Shown: in pieces, positions 7,631 to 17,270 of the stretch
Numbering within the stretch: position 1 is the stretch's first letter
How the letters are laid out: each line of letters opens with the position of its first letter
Assembly: GCA_910576925.1 (NCBI GenBank)
Contig: CAJTKB010000017.1
Location: 1-26,992, forward strand
Length of the DNA stretch: 26,992 nucleotides
Origin: an uncultured Bacilli bacterium
Lineage (GTDB): Bacteria > Bacillota_I > Bacilli_A > RF39 > UBA660
Direction of reading: 5' to 3'
Position numbers and translations under genes: made by a program
Notes under the pieces: generated by a model
Told to the model about the DNA's origin: nothing
Database searches by the model: none
Seen by the model: only the letters and a program-made list of their open reading frames with translations

Positions 7631-8443
7631 TTACTCTTTGTATTCTATATTATAGGCTGCACTTATTGCCATACCAAGTACAAATACATATGCTAAAAAA
7701 TAAATCCAAAGCATTAACATAATTATATTAGAAATACTACCATAAAACAAATTATAATTTGAAAAAAATCTAAAATAAATAGAATATATTTCTGTACCAA
7801 CAAGCCATACAATTGTCGTAAAAAATGCTGAATAAGTAGTTGACTTTTTTGATACTTCCATATTAGGTAACATTTTATACAAACTTCTCACATTAAAATA
7901 TATTAACACTACTGATAATGGCATTTTTAGGAAACTAAAACATTTATGAAGAAATTGTACAGCAATTTTGTTAGGAGCATATTTCTCTAATAGTACAAAA
8001 AACAAATCTCCAAAAACAGCAAATGCTAAAAGAAAAAAGAAAATACCAACTAATACAAAAGTCATTGTAATTGCTTTTACTCTTCTCTCTATTAAATTAT
8101 CTTCATGACAATTATATATTTCATTAGCAGTTATTATAACAGAGTGTGTACCATTAGATGCCAGTATAAATGCTGATACAAAAAATATTATAATATTAAA
8201 ATTAAGTCCCTCTCCATAAACATTTGATGTTACTAAATTAAATACATCGATGGGCAAGAATTCAATTATTTCTTTTACTGAGTCAAGTGAAAGTGAAAAA
8301 TAATTAGCTATAGCACCAATCAACGCAACTAGTGGAATAAGTGACATAATACAAAAAAAAGCAAGTTGTCCAGGAAGTATTCTCATATAAGGCTTACTAA
8401 TTACACTTATAGCTTTTTTTAGAAAATCCCTAACTTGCTCCAT
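7631..8443 (-). CDS. YihY/BrkB-family inner-membrane protein
   Basis: A 270-aa protein with about six hydrophobic segments. The N-terminal LPGQLAFFCIMSLIPL (near 23-38) and the NGTHSVIITANEIYN block (around 118) are diagnostic of the YihY/UPF0761 (formerly RNase BN or BrkB) family. It is an integral membrane protein of unsettled function; the old RNase BN label is a known misassignment. AGAGGTG precedes the ATG. It is the last gene of a three-gene operon behind the GGDEF sensor (11 bases between) and is followed by a hairpin terminator. Confidence 0.93.
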   Translation of the reverse strand: MEQVRDFLKKAISVISKPYMRILPGQLAFFCIMSLIPLVALIGAIANYFSLSLDSVKEIIEFLPIDVFNLVTSNVYGEGLNFNIIIFFVSAFILASNGTHSVIITANEIYNCHEDNLIERRVKAITMTFVLVGIFFFLLAFAVFGDLFFVLLEKYAPNKIAVQFLHKCFSFLKMPLSVVLIYFNVRSLYKMLPNMEVSKKSTTYSAFFTTIVWLVGTEIYSIYFRFFSNYNLFYGSISNIIMLMLWIYFLAYVFVLGMAISAAYNIEYKE

Positions 8444-8454
8444 TTAACACACCT

Positions 8455-10494
8455 CTACTTTTTTAATTCTTCTTTTGAAGTAATCATATCAAGAGTTGCT
8501 TCATTTATTGCATCATCAAGTGTTTTTATATCATCTTCAATAATACTATATCCTACCCCAGCACCAAAGTCATGAGGTAGTCCTTTTAATTCTTTGAATA
8601 ATTTTTTAGTATATGTCTCTATCTGTTCCTTACTATATCCTACAAGATATATTAAAAATTCATTTCCATCAGTTCTAATTATCTCACTATTTTCAAGCTG
8701 TGTATTAACAAGAATTGAAGCTGCTTTAATAATCAAATTATCTCCAGCCTCATGTCCAAAATTATCATTTACATATTTAACACTATTCAAATCTACCATT
8801 ACTATTGATTGAGGATATACCCTACACTCTTCCCATTCTGGCATTTTAGTATTCAAATAGTTTCTATTCTTTAAAGAAGTCAACATATCAGTATATTTAT
8901 GTCTATCTATTTTTGTAACTTTCTTTATACGCCTTTTATGCTTAAAATGAAGATACAATACTATAACTATTATTATAGGCATAAATATCGCAATTAATAC
9001 CACAATATAGATTTTTTCAAGAGTTGCGCCTTCTAATATAGAAGCATTAAGTGAAGTAATTCCACTATTTCTATAATTATAGTATGAATTTGTATTTATT
9101 ATATAATTAAATAAATTATAAAAATCTTTATTATTCTGTTTAATCATAAATTTATAATCATTCATCATAGTATCCATATATAATAATTCATAATCTCTAA
9201 ACAATTTCTTTCTATTCATATTATATATTTCTCTATCAACTACAACTAACTTACCATTTGCTTTACTCTTTATGTCAGAAAGTTTATCTACTGTTGTGAT
9301 CTTACTACGAGAATTACTAACAAAGTAATTATATAAAGAATCATCTTTTAACATTAACACTTCTTTATCTTTTAAACTTTCAAATGAATTAATTATATAC
9401 TCATCATTTTCTCTAGCTAAAACAACATACTCTTCCACAAAGGTTGATAGTGTCTGTAAATATTTATCATCATTATAATTATAATAATCAAAATAAATAT
9501 CTATCTCTCCATCTTCTATAGCTTCTTTCAAGTCTTTTTTACTATCATATTCTCTATATTTAAATTCGATATCTGTAAGTCTTGAAATCCTATTAATATA
9601 CTCACCAGCAATACCTCTTATATTCTTATTTACCATTACTTCATAAGGACTATTTTTTACATACCCATATGTATAAGTCTTTGATATTAAACTAGCTTTA
9701 GATTTTGCACTTATATTATTTTTTTCTAAATAATAATTAAGATACGACTTATTATACTCTTCAACATATTTAGTTGCTTTCCATTTTATATAATATTTCT
9801 CAACAATTTTATTTAATTCATTGTTATTATCACTAAGTGTTAAAACTATTTTTTTAGTCATCTCAGGAAAATAATAATTAATAGAATATTTAGAATTAAT
9901 TGTTTTATCCAAATACATTATATTAGGCACAATAATCATATTAACCTCATCACCATCAAGCGCTTTATAAAGACTATCAATATCCTCATAAGTTTTAAAT
10001 GAAAGATTAGTTGCACCTTTTAAATAGTAACTGACTTCTTCACTATCACTTTTAAATACTCCAAATGTTAAATTCTTCATATCCTTAATATAATTAAGTC
10101 GTTGATAAGTTTTACCTACTGCAATATAACTATCCGTAAAAAGTTCTAAATCATTTTTACCTAAACTATCTTCATTATTTAATATTCTTATTCTATAACT
10201 ATTAGTAGTAGGAGTAGATTCCTTTAAGTAAGGAATTTTATTAAATTCCAAACTAATATTCTCTGAAAAATCATCTATAAAATCAAAAAATACTCCTTCA
10301 CCATTCATTCCATATAATGGATAATTATTAATTATTTCAAAGTCTACTACTTTGTCTTTATTATCCTCTATCCATTTTTTTTCTACTACTGTAAGTGTTG
10401 TAGTTTTATCTTCTTTATTATAATATTTATAAACTACTATAAAAGATATTATAGCAATAATAATTGGAATTATAATTATAAGCTTCTTTTTCAT
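8455..10494 (-). CDS. membrane GGDEF protein with solute-binding-like sensor domains
   Basis: A 679-aa protein with an N-terminal membrane segment (about 4-23), a long extracytoplasmic part, a second span (about 495-517) and a C-terminal cytoplasmic GGDEF domain. The outer part looks like two consecutive periplasmic solute-binding (SBP_bac_3-like) domains: roughly 40-260, and 275-490 with TYGYVKNSPYEVM and a later EIDIYFD. The GGDEF domain has DMLTSLKNRNYL, the metal-site VDLNSVKYVNDNFGH and an active loop reading DGNEF (609-613) instead of GGDEF. No upstream RxxD inhibitory site is seen. It may make cyclic di-GMP or a related dinucleotide in response to a ligand, or may only bind nucleotide. 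The ATG at 10494 follows AGGAGAAGAT; a TTG at 10521 would overlap the preceding gene. Confidence 0.9.
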   Translation of the reverse strand: MKKKLIIIIPIIIAIISFIVVYKYYNKEDKTTTLTVVEKKWIEDNKDKVVDFEIINNYPLYGMNGEGVFFDFIDDFSENISLEFNKIPYLKESTPTTNSYRIRILNNEDSLGKNDLELFTDSYIAVGKTYQRLNYIKDMKNLTFGVFKSDSEEVSYYLKGATNLSFKTYEDIDSLYKALDGDEVNMIIVPNIMYLDKTINSKYSINYYFPEMTKKIVLTLSDNNNELNKIVEKYYIKWKATKYVEEYNKSYLNYYLEKNNISAKSKASLISKTYTYGYVKNSPYEVMVNKNIRGIAGEYINRISRLTDIEFKYREYDSKKDLKEAIEDGEIDIYFDYYNYNDDKYLQTLSTFVEEYVVLARENDEYIINSFESLKDKEVLMLKDDSLYNYFVSNSRSKITTVDKLSDIKSKANGKLVVVDREIYNMNRKKLFRDYELLYMDTMMNDYKFMIKQNNKDFYNLFNYIINTNSYYNYRNSGITSLNASILEGATLEKIYIVVLIAIFMPIIIVIVLYLHFKHKRRIKKVTKIDRHKYTDMLTSLKNRNYLNTKMPEWEECRVYPQSIVMVDLNSVKYVNDNFGHEAGDNLIIKAASILVNTQLENSEIIRTDGNEFLIYLVGYSKEQIETYTKKLFKELKGLPHDFGAGVGYSIIEDDIKTLDDAINEATLDMITSKEELKK

Positions 10495-10502
10495 ATCTTC
10501 TC

Positions 10503-10979
10503 CTATCTGTCTAATGTCCAAGAAAATCCATTTTTCTTAGGATGATGATATCCAATAATAGGAAGTTGTGCATCTTCTACATCTTTTTTAATAAATACTT
10601 GAATATCATAAAATCTCTTCTCATCTTCTGATAATTTTTCTAATACTTTATCAGCCAAGCCTTTAGCACTATCTCTAGTAACATCATCATTAATTGTTAT
10701 CATAACATTTATAATTTTGCCTTGAATAGTAACCTTAACATTTTTATTATTACCAACCTCTTTGATACTATTTGCTATCTCTTCCTTCTTAGTTTTACTA
10801 ATTTTAACTTCCTCAATACCATCAAGTCTATCTCCATATATAGCCTGTGTATCAGTTGTTTGTGATAATACTAATTTATAAAATACAAAAACAAGAACAA
10901 AGAAGCATATTGCAACAACAAGAACAATAGTCCTTTCCATCTTTTTATTTCTTCTACGATTAGTTGATTTCTTTTTCAT
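10503..10979 (-). CDS. small single-span membrane protein of unknown function
   Basis: A 158-aa protein with a strongly basic cytoplasmic head (KKKSTNRRRNKK), one membrane span (about 17-38) and a mixed alpha/beta outer domain of about 110 residues. The outer domain contains VKVTIQGKIINVMITI, where short strands alternate with polar turns. I do not recognise the family. AGGAG lies 8 bases before the ATG. It is the first gene of an operon with the GGDEF sensor and the BrkB-family protein; its stop lies 8 bases before the sensor start. Its job is probably linked to the envelope or to the sensor, by position only. Confidence 0.85.
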   Translation of the reverse strand: MKKKSTNRRRNKKMERTIVLVVAICFFVLVFVFYKLVLSQTTDTQAIYGDRLDGIEEVKISKTKKEEIANSIKEVGNNKNVKVTIQGKIINVMITINDDVTRDSAKGLADKVLEKLSEDEKRFYDIQVFIKKDVEDAQLPIIGYHHPKKNGFSWTLDR

Positions 10980-11008
10980 ACAATCACTCCTATTATAATT
11001 ATAATACT

Positions 11009-11037
11009 ATTATACACAATTAATTAATACTAAGCAA
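11009..11037 (-). promoter_or_regulatory. promoter for the membrane protein-GGDEF-BrkB operon
   Basis: TTGCTT (11032-11037) and a perfect TATAAT (11009-11014) with a 17-base spacer. It begins two bases after the gatB stop, so no separate gatB terminator fits between them. Confidence 0.7.
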
Positions 11038-11039
11038 TT

Positions 11040-12470
11040 TTATTTTTTCTTATCTAAAAATTCTTTTAATAAGTCACTTGCAAGTAATGGATCAGCACTT
11101 CCTTTTGATATTTTCATAACTTGCCCCATTAAATACTTCAAAGCTCTATCATGACCTTCCAAATAATCTCTTACACTCTCTTCATTTTCAGCTAAAACCT
11201 GTAAAACTATATCTTTTACAACAGATTCATCATTAATATTATTAATACCTTTATCTTTAATAATTTCATCAAGTGTTTTATCAGATTCTAACAAATCAAC
11301 TAGTATTTCTTTTATATTCTTACTTGTTAATTCTCTTGTACTACTTCTATTTACTAAATCAATAAATCTCTCATTATCAAGCATAGTATCAGTAATAATT
11401 TTACCTTCTTTATTTAAGTATGATGATATATCTCCTAATAACAAATTACTAGCAACTTGAAAATCTATTTTCTCTTCCAAAAAGTTATTTAAAAAATCAC
11501 TCAAACTTTTATTAGCAATTATTTTTTCAATATTTATTTTAGATATATTTCTTCCTTTATATAGCTCTCTTCGCTCATCTGGTAGTAATGGAATAGTACT
11601 AGTAACTTTATTTATCATCTCATCAGTTAAATATACATAAGGAATATCTGGTTCTGGAAAATATCTATAATCATTACCAGTCTCTTTAATACGCATAAGT
11701 ACAGTATCATTTAATTTTGAATCAAATCTTCTAGTTTGCTCCTTAAAACTTTCTCCTTTATCATAAAGTTCCGTCTGACGAACAATTTCTTTTTCTACAC
11801 TTAAACCAACATTACTAATAGAACCTATATTTTTAACCTCGACTTTAGTTCCAAAAGGGCTATCTTCACTTTTTCTTATAGAAACATTACAATCACATCT
11901 CATAGATCCCTCTTCTATTTTACAATCAGAAATATTAGCATAAAGTAAAGTTTCTCTTAACTTTTCGATATATAGCATTGCTTCCTTTGAAGAATTTATA
12001 CAAGGCTTAGTGACTATTTCAATTAAAGGTACACCAGCTCTATTAAAATCTAACAAGGTAACGTTTTTTCTATGAGCACTTTTACAAGTATCTTCTTCAA
12101 TGTGCATTTCTTCTATTTCTATTTTCTTTATTTTGCCATCAACTTCAATTTCTACATATCCATCATAACCAATAGGAGTTCTAGCTTGAGTTATCTGATA
12201 ATTCTTTGGGTTATCAGGATAAAAGTAATTTTTTCTATCAAAATGCATTTCTTTTCTTATATTGCAATGAAGAACTTTCGCAGCTTTTATTGCAATATTT
12301 AAAACTTCTCTATTAATAAGTGGTAAAGTTCCAGGATAACCTAAATCTATTTCATTAACTAAAGTATTAGCACTCATACCATAACCATTTCTACTAGGCG
12401 AAAATATTTTAGTATTAGTCTTTAACTCCACATGCACTTCAATCCCTATAGTTGGAATATAATTACTCAT
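11040..12470 (-). CDS. gatB: Asp/Glu-tRNA(Asn/Gln) amidotransferase subunit B
   Basis: A 476-aa subunit of the GatCAB complex, which converts Glu-tRNA(Gln) (and Asp-tRNA(Asn) where needed) to the amide form. GatB binds the tRNA and phosphorylates the misacylated end. It shows the family start IGIEVHVELKT, GYPGTLPLIN, DRKNYFYPDNPKNYQI, IEEDT, DFNRAGVPLIEIVT, the Cys pair MRCDCNVS, KVEVKNIGS and a C-terminal YqeY-like helical domain (DPLLASDLLKEFL). The length is normal. GGGAGG precedes the start, and the first 8 bases overlap gatA, indicating translational coupling. Its presence implies the cell uses the indirect route to Gln-tRNA(Gln). Confidence 0.98.
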   Translation of the reverse strand: MSNYIPTIGIEVHVELKTNTKIFSPSRNGYGMSANTLVNEIDLGYPGTLPLINREVLNIAIKAAKVLHCNIRKEMHFDRKNYFYPDNPKNYQITQARTPIGYDGYVEIEVDGKIKKIEIEEMHIEEDTCKSAHRKNVTLLDFNRAGVPLIEIVTKPCINSSKEAMLYIEKLRETLLYANISDCKIEEGSMRCDCNVSIRKSEDSPFGTKVEVKNIGSISNVGLSVEKEIVRQTELYDKGESFKEQTRRFDSKLNDTVLMRIKETGNDYRYFPEPDIPYVYLTDEMINKVTSTIPLLPDERRELYKGRNISKINIEKIIANKSLSDFLNNFLEEKIDFQVASNLLLGDISSYLNKEGKIITDTMLDNERFIDLVNRSSTRELTSKNIKEILVDLLESDKTLDEIIKDKGINNINDESVVKDIVLQVLAENEESVRDYLEGHDRALKYLMGQVMKISKGSADPLLASDLLKEFLDKKK

Positions 12471-13923
12471 AGCTATTTCCTCCCTTCGGACATAAATCTA
12501 AATTCAACTTTTTCTCAAGAAAACTTGCAAGTTTATAAATTGTAGCCTCATCAAAACTATTTCCTATTATATGCATACCTATAGGCATATTATCTTTTGA
12601 AAATCCAATTGGCAAATTTAGTCCAGGAAGTCCAGCCATATTAACTGGTATTACTAAAACATCATCCATAAACGTTTTTAATGGATCAGACATATCGCTA
12701 TCTATATCATAAGCTGTAGTTGTAGTTGTTGGTCCTACAATTAAATCATAATTTTCAAAAGCTTTTAAAAAACTTGTTCTAATATCGCTTCTAATAGATA
12801 AAGCTTTATCATAATATTTTTTGGCATTATCTCCGCTCAATAAATATGATCCTACCATTATTCTTCTTTTAACTTCCTCTCCAAAACCTTCCTCACGGCT
12901 TCCATAATATAAATCTTCTATATCACTAGGATTTTCTTTAGAAAAACCATAACGTATACCATCAAATCTTGCTAAATTGGAACTAGCTTCTCCCATTGCT
13001 ATAATTTGATATAAACTAACAGCATTTTCTAAGTATTTAATATCAATATAATCTATCTTACAACCACTTTCCTTCAATACATCTATAACACTTTCTATTT
13101 TTTCACGAATTTCATTTGAGACTATATCACTCATAAAATAATTAGGTACAGCAATCTTCATCCCACTTATATCTTCACCAATTTTTCTAGTAAAATCCTC
13201 TACTTCTCTATCAGCTGAAGTTAAATCATTTAAATCAATACCAGAAATAGCATTTAAAAGAAGAGCATTATCATAAACTGTTTTGGTCATAGTACCTATC
13301 TGATCTAAGCTTGAGGCAAAAGCTACTAATCCATAACGAGATACTCTACCATAAGTTGGTTTCATTCCTACAATTCCACAGTAACTAGCAGGTTGTCTAA
13401 TACTTCCACCTGTATCACTTCCAAGAGCAAAAGGTACTAAGTTTGCACTAACACAAGCAGCACTTCCACCAGATGAACCGCCTGTTATTTTATTTGTATT
13501 CCAAGGATTATGAGGAGCTCCAAAATAACTTGTTCTACTAGTTGAACCCATTGCAAATTCATCCATATTAGTTTTTCCAATTATAATCATATGTTTTTCT
13601 TTTATCTTAGTAACTACCGTTGCATCATATATTGGAATAAAATTATCTAACATATGAGAAGCACAAGTAGTTCTCAAATTTCTCGTTAAAATATTATCTT
13701 TTATTGCTATTGGAATACCAAATAAAACATTATCAACTTCCATATCATCTAAAGCTTGTGCTTCTCTTAACGCTTCCTCTTTATTTAAAGTAATAAAAGC
13801 ATTAAGTTCTTCATTTTCTTCAATTCTTTCAAAACATTCATTAACTAAATCTATAGATCTTATTTTCTTTTGTTTTAATAACTCATTAATTTCTAATATA
13901 CTTTTATCTAAATATCTACTCAT
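12463..13923 (-). CDS. gatA: Asp/Glu-tRNA(Asn/Gln) amidotransferase subunit A
   Basis: A 486-aa amidase-signature enzyme that releases ammonia from glutamine for GatB. The catalytic Ser-cisSer-Lys triad is readable: K75 in AIKDN, S150 in TGGSSGGSAA and S174 in GSDTGGSIRQP. The sequence EFAMGSTSR and PHNPWN before the signature, and GLPGLNLPIGF near the C-terminus, are typical of GatA rather than other amidases. It overlaps gatC by 8 bases upstream and gatB by 8 bases downstream, so all three subunits are made from one message with coupled translation. GGTGG precedes the ATG inside the end of gatC. Confidence 0.98.
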   Translation of the reverse strand: MSRYLDKSILEINELLKQKKIRSIDLVNECFERIEENEELNAFITLNKEEALREAQALDDMEVDNVLFGIPIAIKDNILTRNLRTTCASHMLDNFIPIYDATVVTKIKEKHMIIIGKTNMDEFAMGSTSRTSYFGAPHNPWNTNKITGGSSGGSAACVSANLVPFALGSDTGGSIRQPASYCGIVGMKPTYGRVSRYGLVAFASSLDQIGTMTKTVYDNALLLNAISGIDLNDLTSADREVEDFTRKIGEDISGMKIAVPNYFMSDIVSNEIREKIESVIDVLKESGCKIDYIDIKYLENAVSLYQIIAMGEASSNLARFDGIRYGFSKENPSDIEDLYYGSREEGFGEEVKRRIMVGSYLLSGDNAKKYYDKALSIRSDIRTSFLKAFENYDLIVGPTTTTTAYDIDSDMSDPLKTFMDDVLVIPVNMAGLPGLNLPIGFSKDNMPIGMHIIGNSFDEATIYKLASFLEKKLNLDLCPKGGNSYE

Positions 13924-14212
13924 TAATAACCACCGGCACTTCTATATAATTTCCACTATGACGAGGTACATTTTTTAAAGTACTTTCTATTTCAATATGT
14001 CTTTCTACTTCATCATCTCTTAATCTAGCTTCACTACTAAAAGGTGCTATTATAATATCATCATCATATCCTTCAACTTCATTGATTTTTTCTATATCAT
14101 TAAAAATTATCTTTAATTCCTTTTGATATTTTTCCATCTCTTCTTCTTTAATTCTAATCTTTGCTAAATCAGCAACGTGTAATACTTCTTCTCGAGTTAA
14201 AATCTCATCCAT
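13916..14212 (-). CDS. gatC: Asp/Glu-tRNA(Asn/Gln) amidotransferase subunit C
   Basis: A 98-aa helical subunit that wraps around GatA and stabilises the complex. The N-terminus LTREEVLHVADLAKIRI and the later APFSSEARLRDDEV and NVPRHSGNYIEVPVVI match the family. The ATG at 14212 is chosen because AGGAGG lies 8 bases upstream and the family starts here; a longer frame would add 21 residues with no similarity. It is the first gene of the gatCAB operon, preceded by a promoter at 14235-14262. Confidence 0.96.
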   Translation of the reverse strand: MDEILTREEVLHVADLAKIRIKEEEMEKYQKELKIIFNDIEKINEVEGYDDDIIIAPFSSEARLRDDEVERHIEIESTLKNVPRHSGNYIEVPVVINE

Positions 14213-14234
14213 AGTAATCCTCCTAACTGTATAT

Positions 14235-14262
14235 ATAATAACACAATTAGTATCTTTTTCAA
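14235..14262 (-). promoter_or_regulatory. promoter of gatCAB
   Basis: TTGAAA (14257-14262) and TATTAT (14235-14240) with a 16-base spacer and TGT directly before the -10 (extended -10). The predicted leader is about 15-20 bases and contains the gatC ribosome binding site. Confidence 0.65.
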
Positions 14263-14316
14263 AATCAAAATACATAAAAAAATTAATATTAATATATCAG
14301 ATTAAGCTTAACAAGC

Positions 14317-14344
14317 AAAAATAAAAGGTCACATATTTATGACC
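14317..14344 (-). terminator. short hairpin terminator after the acidic membrane protein gene
   Basis: GGTCA/TGACC (14340-14344 with 14327-14331) around an 8-base loop, followed on the minus strand by TTTTATTTTT. It sits 2 bases past the stop codon. The stem is only 5 bp, so it may be inefficient. Confidence 0.55.
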
Positions 14345-14346
14345 AT

Positions 14347-15117
14347 TTATTTAACATAACAATTTTTCATATAAAGTTTTAAATCATTATCATCTTCATA
14401 ATTATATAATGTACCAACTACAGCTACTTTATCTCCTGTTTTATACTTCTTAGTTTCATTTAATACATTACATTTTAAAGTTGTAGTATATTTTTTACCA
14501 TCATCTTTATACTTTAAAGTAATATAGTTTTTATTAACCCCTATTACTTCTCCTTCAACTTTTAAATATTTATCCATATAATTATCTAATGAACCACCTA
14601 AATCATTGTTGAAATCAAGTGCTAAATCAAGCATTCCAATACTTATTGGTGTAGTATCATAATCTATATTCCAAGAACCTATAATAGTATCTACTCTTCC
14701 ACCCTTTTCATTATACTTAATAACTTTATATAAAAGTCCATGATATTCTTTTGTTCCTCCATCACCATAAGTTTTTGTTTTTAAAGCAAAGAAAGGGCCA
14801 GAATTAAATCTAGTAACAGCTAGCACATCAATAAATATTAATAATCCAAGTACTATTACAACAATAAGAGATATATTTACTATCTTATTAATAAAAAGTA
14901 CATTTAATTTATTATTCTTATTAATTTCAATAGATTCATTATCTTCATCATCTTCATAAGTTTCATAAAAGTCATCAGCATAATCATTATCTACTTCATC
15001 ATAGTCTTCTATATCAAGTTGATCATCATCAGCATTCTTTTTATCATCACCCATTGTAAATAAATCCTCATCGTCTTCAAGCCTCAAATTTGGTATTTTA
15101 TCTTTATTCCAAAACAT
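14347..15117 (-). CDS. single-span membrane protein with a very acidic N-terminal tail
   Basis: A 256-aa protein of unknown family. The first 65 residues are rich in Asp and Glu (for example DDDQLDIEDYDEVDNDYADD) and are probably disordered in the cytoplasm. A membrane span follows at about 76-100, then an outer domain of about 155 residues. The last ~70 residues (YLKVEGEVIGVNKNYITLKY to KTGDKVAVVGTLYNYED) have the alternating strand and turn pattern of an OB-fold; this is an impression from pattern only. A purine-rich site, GGGGGGTAGG, precedes the ATG. It is transcribed alone, with its own promoter and terminator, between ligA and gatCAB. Confidence 0.85.
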   Translation of the reverse strand: MFWNKDKIPNLRLEDDEDLFTMGDDKKNADDDQLDIEDYDEVDNDYADDFYETYEDDEDNESIEINKNNKLNVLFINKIVNISLIVVIVLGLLIFIDVLAVTRFNSGPFFALKTKTYGDGGTKEYHGLLYKVIKYNEKGGRVDTIIGSWNIDYDTTPISIGMLDLALDFNNDLGGSLDNYMDKYLKVEGEVIGVNKNYITLKYKDDGKKYTTTLKCNVLNETKKYKTGDKVAVVGTLYNYEDDNDLKLYMKNCYVK

Positions 15118-15143
15118 ATAACCTACCCCCCAAATTAGTGCCT

Positions 15144-15172
15144 ATTATAACATATTTTCACTTGTTTGTAAA
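15144..15172 (-). promoter_or_regulatory. promoter of the acidic membrane protein gene
   Basis: TTTACA (15167-15172) and a perfect TATAAT (15144-15149) with a 17-base spacer and TGT before the -10. Confidence 0.72.
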
Positions 15173-15190
15173 GAAAAAGACATATCAATT

Positions 15191-17185
15191 TTATATATTC
15201 TCTATTTTTTCTTTAAATTGTTCTTCAGTTATAATTTCTATTCCAAGTTCCTTAGCTTTCTCATACTTTTTACCAGGATTTTCTCCAACTATTACACAAC
15301 TTGTCTTCTTAGAAACAGATTCACTTGTTTTTCCACCAAGAGATTCAATAAGCTCTTTTCCCTCTTCTCTTGTATATATTTGAAGAGAACCAGTAAGAAC
15401 AAAAGTTTTACCGCTAAAGAAAGGATCTTGAACTATTTTTTTACCAAAATACTCCATATTTAAACCATATGATTTTAATTTTTCTATAATAGTTCTGTTT
15501 TTTTCATCTGAAAAATAATCTACTACACTTTTAGCAATAATTTCCCCTATATCACGAATATTATTAAGAGAATCAAAATCAGCCAATATTAAATTATCTA
15601 TATTATGAAAATTACTAGCCAAAATTTTAGCAGTTTTACTACCAACATGTGAAATTCCAAGTCCAAAAATTAGTTTTTCTAAAGAATTATCCTTACTTTT
15701 TTCTATTGCCTCAATTAAATTCATAATAGACTTTTCACCATATCCCTCAAGTCTAGTTAAATCCTCTCTATGACTCTGTAATAAATATATATCAGATACT
15801 TCTTTAATAAATCCAAAATTAAAGAAATCCTCCATTACCTTTTCTCCAAGACCTTCTATATTCATAGCATCACGACTAGCAAAGTGTATTAAAGATTCAA
15901 TTTTTCTAGATGGGCAATGCTCATTTACACAATAATAATCTACCTGCTCATCCTTTTTCTTTAAAATACTTTCACATATTGGACATTTATTTATCATAAC
16001 AAATTCTTGTTCAAACCCTGTTCTTCTCTCTTTTTTTACTTCTACCACTTCAGGAATTACATCTCCTGCCTTTCTAATTGATACAATATCTCCTATTCTT
16101 AAATCCTTCTCTTTTACATAATCTTCATTATGTAAGGTAGCTCGTGATATAGTTGAGCCCATAACAATTACAGGATCAAGTACAGCATTAGGTGTTATTT
16201 GTCCTGTTCGTCCTACTGTAAAAATAATATCCTGCAATTTTGTAAGAACTTCCTCTGCTGGAAATTTATATGCTGTAGCCCATTTAGGATATTTAGCAGT
16301 AAATCCTAATCTTTTTTGTTCTTCTAAACTATTAACTTTAATTACAATACCATCTATATCATAAGAAAGTGAATCTCTTGTATCTGTTTTTTCTACAATA
16401 AAATCTAATACTTCATTAATATTATTTACTAATCTATTATTAGAATTAACTTTAAATCCAAGACTTTTCATAAAATCTAAAGCTTCTATATGAGATTTAA
16501 TACCATAATCTTCTGGATTAGGCAAATGATAAATAAAAGAATCCAAATTTCTTTTAGCAGCAATTTTACTATCTAATTGACGAATAGAACCAGCTGCAGC
16601 ATTTCTAGTGTTTTGTAATGGTTTCTCATTATTCTTAATTCTTTCTTTATTTATACTTTCAAGAGTTTTCTTAGCCATATAAATTTCGCCACGGACTTCT
16701 ATATCAATCTTTTTATTCAATTTTAAAGGAATAGATTTGATAGTTTTTACATTGTGAGTTATATCTTCTCCTACTACTCCATCACCTCGTGTTGCCGCCC
16801 TAATAAAAAGTCCATCTTTATATAATAATGATACAGAAAGACCATCTATTTTAAGCTCGCAAACATACTTAGGATTAATATTTTCTTTTCTTATTCGCTC
16901 ATCAAATAAAATAACTTCACTTTCTGAAAAAACATCACTTAATGACAACATAGGTTTTTCATGATAAACCTTTTTAAAAGAATCTATTACTTCTCCTCCT
17001 ACTCTTTTAGTAGGAGAATCATCTCTTACATAATCTGGATATTTTTCTTCTAAGTCTTCCAATTCTCTTAAATACTTATCATACTCTTGATCAGTAATTG
17101 TAGATAAATCCTTAACATAATAATTATAATTAGCCTCATTTAATATCTTAATTAACTCTTCAATTCTATTTTCTATATCATTCAT
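15191..17185 (-). CDS. ligA: NAD-dependent DNA ligase
   Basis: A 664-aa enzyme that seals nicks in replication and repair using NAD+. Domains in order: an NAD-binding Ia domain with YNYYV (20-24), DQEYDKYLREL (32-42) and DDSPT (55-59); the adenylation site ELKIDG with K112; RGEIYM; an OB-fold with FTVGRTGQITPNAVL; a four-cysteine zinc site (CPIC ... C ... CPS); helix-hairpin-helix repeats (LEGYGEKS, LGISHVGSKTAK); and a C-terminal BRCT domain (SGKTFVLTGSLQ). The length is normal for LigA. AGGTGAGG precedes the ATG. It follows priA in the same direction; PcrA, often its neighbour in Firmicutes, is not here. Confidence 0.98.
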   Translation of the reverse strand: MNDIENRIEELIKILNEANYNYYVKDLSTITDQEYDKYLRELEDLEEKYPDYVRDDSPTKRVGGEVIDSFKKVYHEKPMLSLSDVFSESEVILFDERIRKENINPKYVCELKIDGLSVSLLYKDGLFIRAATRGDGVVGEDITHNVKTIKSIPLKLNKKIDIEVRGEIYMAKKTLESINKERIKNNEKPLQNTRNAAAGSIRQLDSKIAAKRNLDSFIYHLPNPEDYGIKSHIEALDFMKSLGFKVNSNNRLVNNINEVLDFIVEKTDTRDSLSYDIDGIVIKVNSLEEQKRLGFTAKYPKWATAYKFPAEEVLTKLQDIIFTVGRTGQITPNAVLDPVIVMGSTISRATLHNEDYVKEKDLRIGDIVSIRKAGDVIPEVVEVKKERRTGFEQEFVMINKCPICESILKKKDEQVDYYCVNEHCPSRKIESLIHFASRDAMNIEGLGEKVMEDFFNFGFIKEVSDIYLLQSHREDLTRLEGYGEKSIMNLIEAIEKSKDNSLEKLIFGLGISHVGSKTAKILASNFHNIDNLILADFDSLNNIRDIGEIIAKSVVDYFSDEKNRTIIEKLKSYGLNMEYFGKKIVQDPFFSGKTFVLTGSLQIYTREEGKELIESLGGKTSESVSKKTSCVIVGENPGKKYEKAKELGIEIITEEQFKEKIENI

Positions 17186-17217
17186 AAAATATCCTCACCT
17201 TCTAGTAACACATCATA

Positions 17218-17226
17218 ATTATATCA
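17218..17226 (-). promoter_or_regulatory. possible extended -10 element upstream of ligA
   Basis: TGATATAAT on the minus strand is a perfect extended -10 about 32 bases before the ligA start. No good -35 is visible at 16-18 bases upstream, so ligA may also depend on read-through from priA. Confidence 0.35.
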
Positions 17227-17270
17227 ATAAAACAAAAAGGAAGTACATAAAAAATATAAAATATTACTAA

